From: Oxalobacteraceae bacterium UBA4003
Lineage (GTDB): Bacteria; Pseudomonadota; Gammaproteobacteria; Burkholderiales; Burkholderiaceae_D
NCBI GenBank assembly: GCA_002384815.1
Contig: DGBN01000055.1
Coordinates: 1 to 33,963, forward strand
Reading direction: 5' to 3'
Length of the DNA: 33,963 nucleotides
Shown here: piece by piece, positions 30,479-33,963 of the stretch
How positions within the stretch are numbered: position 1 is the first letter of the stretch
Layout: every line of letters starts with the position of its first letter
Notes under the pieces: generated by a model
The model's input: the letters and a program-made list of their open reading frames with translations, nothing else
What the model was told of the DNA's origin: nothing
The model's database searches: none
Made by a program: the position numbers and the translations under genes

Positions 30479-33400
30479 ATGCACGCGCAAGGTTTGTACG
30501 ATCCGGCTAATGAACATGATGCTTGTGGCGTAGGTTTTGTCGCCCACATCAAAGGCAAAAAAAGTCATTCTATCGTTGAGCAGGGTTTGCTCATCCTCAA
30601 AAATATCGACCATCGCGGCGCTGTAGGTGCCGACAAGCTGATGGGCGACGGCGCCGGCATTCTGATTCAGATTCCGGATCAGTATTACCGCGAAGAAATG
30701 GCGAAGCAGGGCGTAACCTTGCCGCCAGCGGGCGAATATGGTGTAGGTATGGTGTTCCTGCCCAAGGAAAACGCTTCCCGCATCGCTTGCGAACAGGAAC
30801 TGGAGCGTTCGGTATTGGCTGAAGGTCAGGTTGTGCTGGGCTGGCGCGACGTATTGGTCGACAAAGACATGCCGATGTCGCCTACCGTACGCGAAAAAGA
30901 ACCGCTCATCCGTCAGATTTTCATCGGTCGCGGTCAGGACATCATGGTGACCGATGCGCTGGAACGCAAACTTTTCGTGATTCGCAAGGCATCCGGTCAT
31001 GCGATTCAGGCTTTGCATCTGCTGCATGGTCAGGAATTCTTCGTGCCATCGATGTCGGCACGCACCGTTGTGTATAAAGGTCTGTTGCTGGCCGACCAGG
31101 TCGGTGAATATTATAAAGATCTGCAAGATCCGCGCTGCGTCACCGCGCTGGCGCTGGTACATCAACGCTTCTCGACCAACACCTTCCCGGAATGGCCGCT
31201 GGCTCACCCCTATCGTCTGATTGCGCATAACGGTGAAATCAATACCGTCAAAGGAAACTTCAACTGGATGCGCGCACGCGAAGGCGTGATGAAGTCAGCG
31301 GTGCTGGGCGATGACCTGAAAAAACTGTTTCCGCTGATCTATGAAGGCCAGTCTGACACCGCATGCTTCGACAATGCGCTCGAACTGCTGGTGATGGCCG
31401 GTTATCCGATTGCACAGGCCATGATGATGATGGTCCCGGAAGCGTGGGAAAACCATACGCTGATGGACGACAATCGCCGCGCCTTTTACGAATACCATGC
31501 GGCAATGATGGAGCCGTGGGACGGTCCTGCTGCGATGGCATTTACCGATGGTCGCCATATCGGCGGTACGCTGGATCGCAACGGTTTGCGTCCGGCGCGC
31601 TACATCGTGACTGACGACGATCTGGTAGTGATGGCATCCGAATCGGGCGTGTTGCCGATTCCTGAATCGAAGATTATCCAGAAATGGCGCCTGCAGCCGG
31701 GCAAGATGTTCCTGATCGATCTGGATGCAGGTCGCATCATCGACGACAAGGAATTGAAGGATACCTACGCCAATGCCAAGCCATACAAGCAGTGGATACA
31801 ATCGGTGCGCATCAAGCTCAATGAATTGAAGGCGGAGCCGGCTGAAGCCAAACCGACTACTGCACTGCTCGATCTGCAGCAGGCATTTGGATATACGCAG
31901 GAAGATTTGAAATTCCTGATGTCGCCGATGGCGATCACGGCAGAAGAAGCAACCGGTTCCATGGGTAACGATTCGCCGCTGGCAGTCATGTCCAACAAGG
32001 ACAAGACGCTGTACAACTACTTCCGCCAGTTGTTTGCGCAGGTTACCAATCCGCCTATCGATCCGATACGCGAAGCGATGGTGATGTCCCTGGTCAGTTT
32101 CATCGGCCCGAAACCGAATCTGCTGGATACCAACAATATCAACCCACCCATGCGGCTGGAAGTAACGCAGCCGGTGCTTGACTATGCCGATATCGCCAGG
32201 CTGCGCAACATCAGCGTGCATACCGGTGGCAAGTTCAAATCGCATGAGTTGAATATCTGTTATCCGACTGCATGGGGCAAAGACGGTATCGAGGCGCGTC
32301 TGGCGTCGCTGTGCGCACAAGCTGTCGATGCAGTGACTTCCGGTCACAATATCCTGATCATCTCGGATCGCAAGATCGATGAAAATCAGGTGGCGATTCC
32401 AGCCTTGCTGGCCACTTCAGCCATTCACTTGCATCTGGTCAGCAAGGGGCTGCGGACTTCTACCGGCTTGGTGGTGGAAACCGGTTCCGCACGTGAAACG
32501 CATCATTTCGCACTGCTGGCCGGCTACGGTGCAGAGGCCATCCATCCTTACCTCGCGATGGATACGCTGAGCCATATGGCGAAGGATCTGTCGGGTGAAT
32601 TGTCGCCGGAAAAAGCGATTGCCAATTTCCAGAAGGCAGTCGGCAAGGGCTTGATGAAAGTCATGTCGAAAATGGGAATTTCGACTTACATGTCCTACTG
32701 CGGTGCGCAAATTTTCGAAGCCATCGGTTTGAACAAATCGCTGATCGAAAAATATTTCAAGGGCACATCCTCGAATGTTGAAGGGATAGGCGTATTCGAG
32801 GTGGCTGAAGAAGCGCTGCGTCTGCACAAGGCGGCATTCAGTGCCGATCCGGTATTGGCGCATGCACTCGATGCAGGTGGCGAATACGCCTATCGCGTAC
32901 GCGGCGAAGAACACATGTGGACGCCGGATGCGATTGCAAAATTGCAGCACTCGACGCGTGCCAACAACTTCAGTACATATAAAGAGTACGCACAGATCAT
33001 CAATGATCAATCGAAGCGTCACATGACCTTGCGTGGCTTGTTCGAATTCAAATTCGATCCGGCCAGCGCAATTTCGCTGGATGAAGTCGAGCCGGCAAAA
33101 GAAATCGTCAAGCGTTTTGCTACCGGTGCGATGTCGCTCGGCTCGATTTCGACCGAGGCGCATGCCACGCTGGCGATTGCGATGAATCGCATCGGTGGCA
33201 AATCGAATACCGGCGAAGGCGGTGAAGATAGCAAGCGTTATCGCAACGAACTGCGCGGCATTCCTATCAAGGATGGTTCGACGCTGGCATCGGTCATCGG
33301 TCACGACGTGGTCCAGGTTGATACACCTTTGTTGCCAGGGGATTCGCTGCGCTCGAAAATCAAGCAGGTTGCATCAGGTCGCTTCGGTGTGACTACCGAA

Positions 33401-33963
33401 TACCTGACTTCGGCGGAACAGATCCAGATCAAGATGGCGCAGGGCGCGAAGCCGGGTGAAGGCGGTCAGTTGCCGGGTCATAAAGTATCCGAGTACATCG
33501 CACGTTTGCGCTTCTCGGTGCCGGGTGTGGGCTTGATTTCGCCGCCACCGCATCACGATATTTACTCGATCGAAGATCTGGCGCAGCTGATTCACGATTT
33601 GAAAAATGTCAATCCAACAGCATCGATCTCGGTCAAGCTGGTAGCTGAAGTGGGTGTCGGCACGGTTGCAACCGGTGTGGCTAAAGCAAAAGCAGATCAC
33701 GTCGTGATCGCCGGTCATGACGGCGGCACGGGCGCATCGCCATTGTCGTCGGTCAAGTTCGCCGGTTCGCCATGGGAACTGGGTCTGGCTGAAACACAGC
33801 AAACCCTGATCCTGAACGGCTTGCGCACACGTATTCGCGTGCAAGCCGACGGCCAGATGAAAACCGGCCGTGACGTGGTCATCGCTGCATTGCTGGGCGC
33901 AGATGAAATGGGCTTCTCGACCGCACCATTGGTCGTTGAGGGCTGCATCATGATGCGCAAATG
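30479..33963 (+). CDS. gltB: Glutamate synthase (NADPH) large subunit GltB (3'-truncated by window end)
   Basis: GltB makes two glutamates from glutamine and 2-oxoglutarate, the ammonium-assimilating GOGAT step. The frame from ATG 30479 (MHAQGLYDPANEHDACGVGF) stays open for 1161 codons to the window edge. C16, after a 15-residue propeptide, is the expected N-terminal nucleophile of the class II glutaminase domain (NIDHRGAVG, HQRFSTNTFPEWPLAHP, HNGEINT). The central domain follows, then the start of the FMN/2-oxoglutarate domain (GAMSLGSISTEAH, GEGGEDSKR, KPGEGGQLPGHKV, GHDGGTGASP). The Fe-S cysteines are beyond the window. GGAGAAGG precedes the ATG. Ammonia released by the upstream amidase would enter metabolism here. 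Confidence 0.98.
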   Translation, partial: MHAQGLYDPANEHDACGVGFVAHIKGKKSHSIVEQGLLILKNIDHRGAVGADKLMGDGAGILIQIPDQYYREEMAKQGVTLPPAGEYGVGMVFLPKENASRIACEQELERSVLAEGQVVLGWRDVLVDKDMPMSPTVREKEPLIRQIFIGRGQDIMVTDALERKLFVIRKASGHAIQALHLLHGQEFFVPSMSARTVVYKGLLLADQVGEYYKDLQDPRCVTALALVHQRFSTNTFPEWPLAHPYRLIAHNGEINTVKGNFNWMRAREGVMKSAVLGDDLKKLFPLIYEGQSDTACFDNALELLVMAGYPIAQAMMMMVPEAWENHTLMDDNRRAFYEYHAAMMEPWDGPAAMAFTDGRHIGGTLDRNGLRPARYIVTDDDLVVMASESGVLPIPESKIIQKWRLQPGKMFLIDLDAGRIIDDKELKDTYANAKPYKQWIQSVRIKLNELKAEPAEAKPTTALLDLQQAFGYTQEDLKFLMSPMAITAEEATGSMGNDSPLAVMSNKDKTLYNYFRQLFAQVTNPPIDPIREAMVMSLVSFIGPKPNLLDTNNINPPMRLEVTQPVLDYADIARLRNISVHTGGKFKSHELNICYPTAWGKDGIEARLASLCAQAVDAVTSGHNILIISDRKIDENQVAIPALLATSAIHLHLVSKGLRTSTGLVVETGSARETHHFALLAGYGAEAIHPYLAMDTLSHMAKDLSGELSPEKAIANFQKAVGKGLMKVMSKMGISTYMSYCGAQIFEAIGLNKSLIEKYFKGTSSNVEGIGVFEVAEEALRLHKAAFSADPVLAHALDAGGEYAYRVRGEEHMWTPDAIAKLQHSTRANNFSTYKEYAQIINDQSKRHMTLRGLFEFKFDPASAISLDEVEPAKEIVKRFATGAMSLGSISTEAHATLAIAMNRIGGKSNTGEGGEDSKRYRNELRGIPIKDGSTLASVIGHDVVQVDTPLLPGDSLRSKIKQVASGRFGVTTEYLTSAEQIQIKMAQGAKPGEGGQLPGHKVSEYIARLRFSVPGVGLISPPPHHDIYSIEDLAQLIHDLKNVNPTASISVKLVAEVGVGTVATGVAKAKADHVVIAGHDGGTGASPLSSVKFAGSPWELGLAETQQTLILNGLRTRIRVQADGQMKTGRDVVIAALLGADEMGFSTAPLVVEGCIMMRK

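Noticed and set aside
32417..33304. Long minus-strand frames across gltB (also 31295-32347)
   Set aside because: They are antisense to the conserved glutamate synthase frame, which runs unbroken to the window end.

Overview
The window looks like a chromosomal segment of a betaproteobacterium of the Oxalobacteraceae (Herminiimonas/Janthinobacterium type). This is inferred from the gene order kdsD-kdsC-lptC-lptA-lptB-rpoN-hpf, the uvrA/MFS/ssb block, the protein sequences and a base composition somewhat above 50% GC. It is not confirmed by any search. I saw no tRNA, rRNA or CRISPR array.

Region 1 (1-5205, minus strand) is a compact envelope-biogenesis operon. KdsD and KdsC make Kdo, LptC/LptA/LptB export LPS, and RpoN and HPF follow. 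Most junctions overlap or abut (TGATG, TTGA, 1-bp gap). Region 2 (5206-10056, plus strand) begins with a scar-like gap holding a 29-codon remnant. A three-gene unit follows: a HAD::UbiA fusion, a small EamA/SMR-type membrane protein and an ArnT-like GT-C glycosyltransferase. Together they look like a minimal polyprenyl-phosphate-sugar pathway. A solo AEC permease comes next. Region 3 (10073-14933) has uvrA (minus) divergent from a YajR-like MFS exporter and ssb.

Region 4 (14934-21594) is the most unusual part. It holds a formamidase/acetamidase-family enzyme, two tiny paired XapX/DUF1427-like membrane proteins, and a 798-residue protein in which an AraC-type regulator is fused to a complete second copy of the same amidase. 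A possible divergent 60-aa ORF and a general porin follow. The intergenic regions here are unusually rich in perfect dyads, and the amidase start sits beside a predicted RNA stem. I propose that this is an amide uptake, hydrolysis and sensing system whose regulator carries its own enzyme-derived ligand domain.

Region 5 (21816-29530) is a motility/signalling block: a sigma-28 promoter, cheW, a methyl-accepting chemotaxis protein with a CheR-tether C-terminus, an enlarged MipA/OmpV-like outer-membrane protein with a candidate sigma-54 promoter, a PAS-GGDEF-EAL protein with both active-site motifs intact, and an HDOD protein. Region 6 (29593-33963) has a single-copy RAYT-type (Y1/HUH) transposase, an AT-rich tail, and the 5' part of gltB, which runs off the end of the window.
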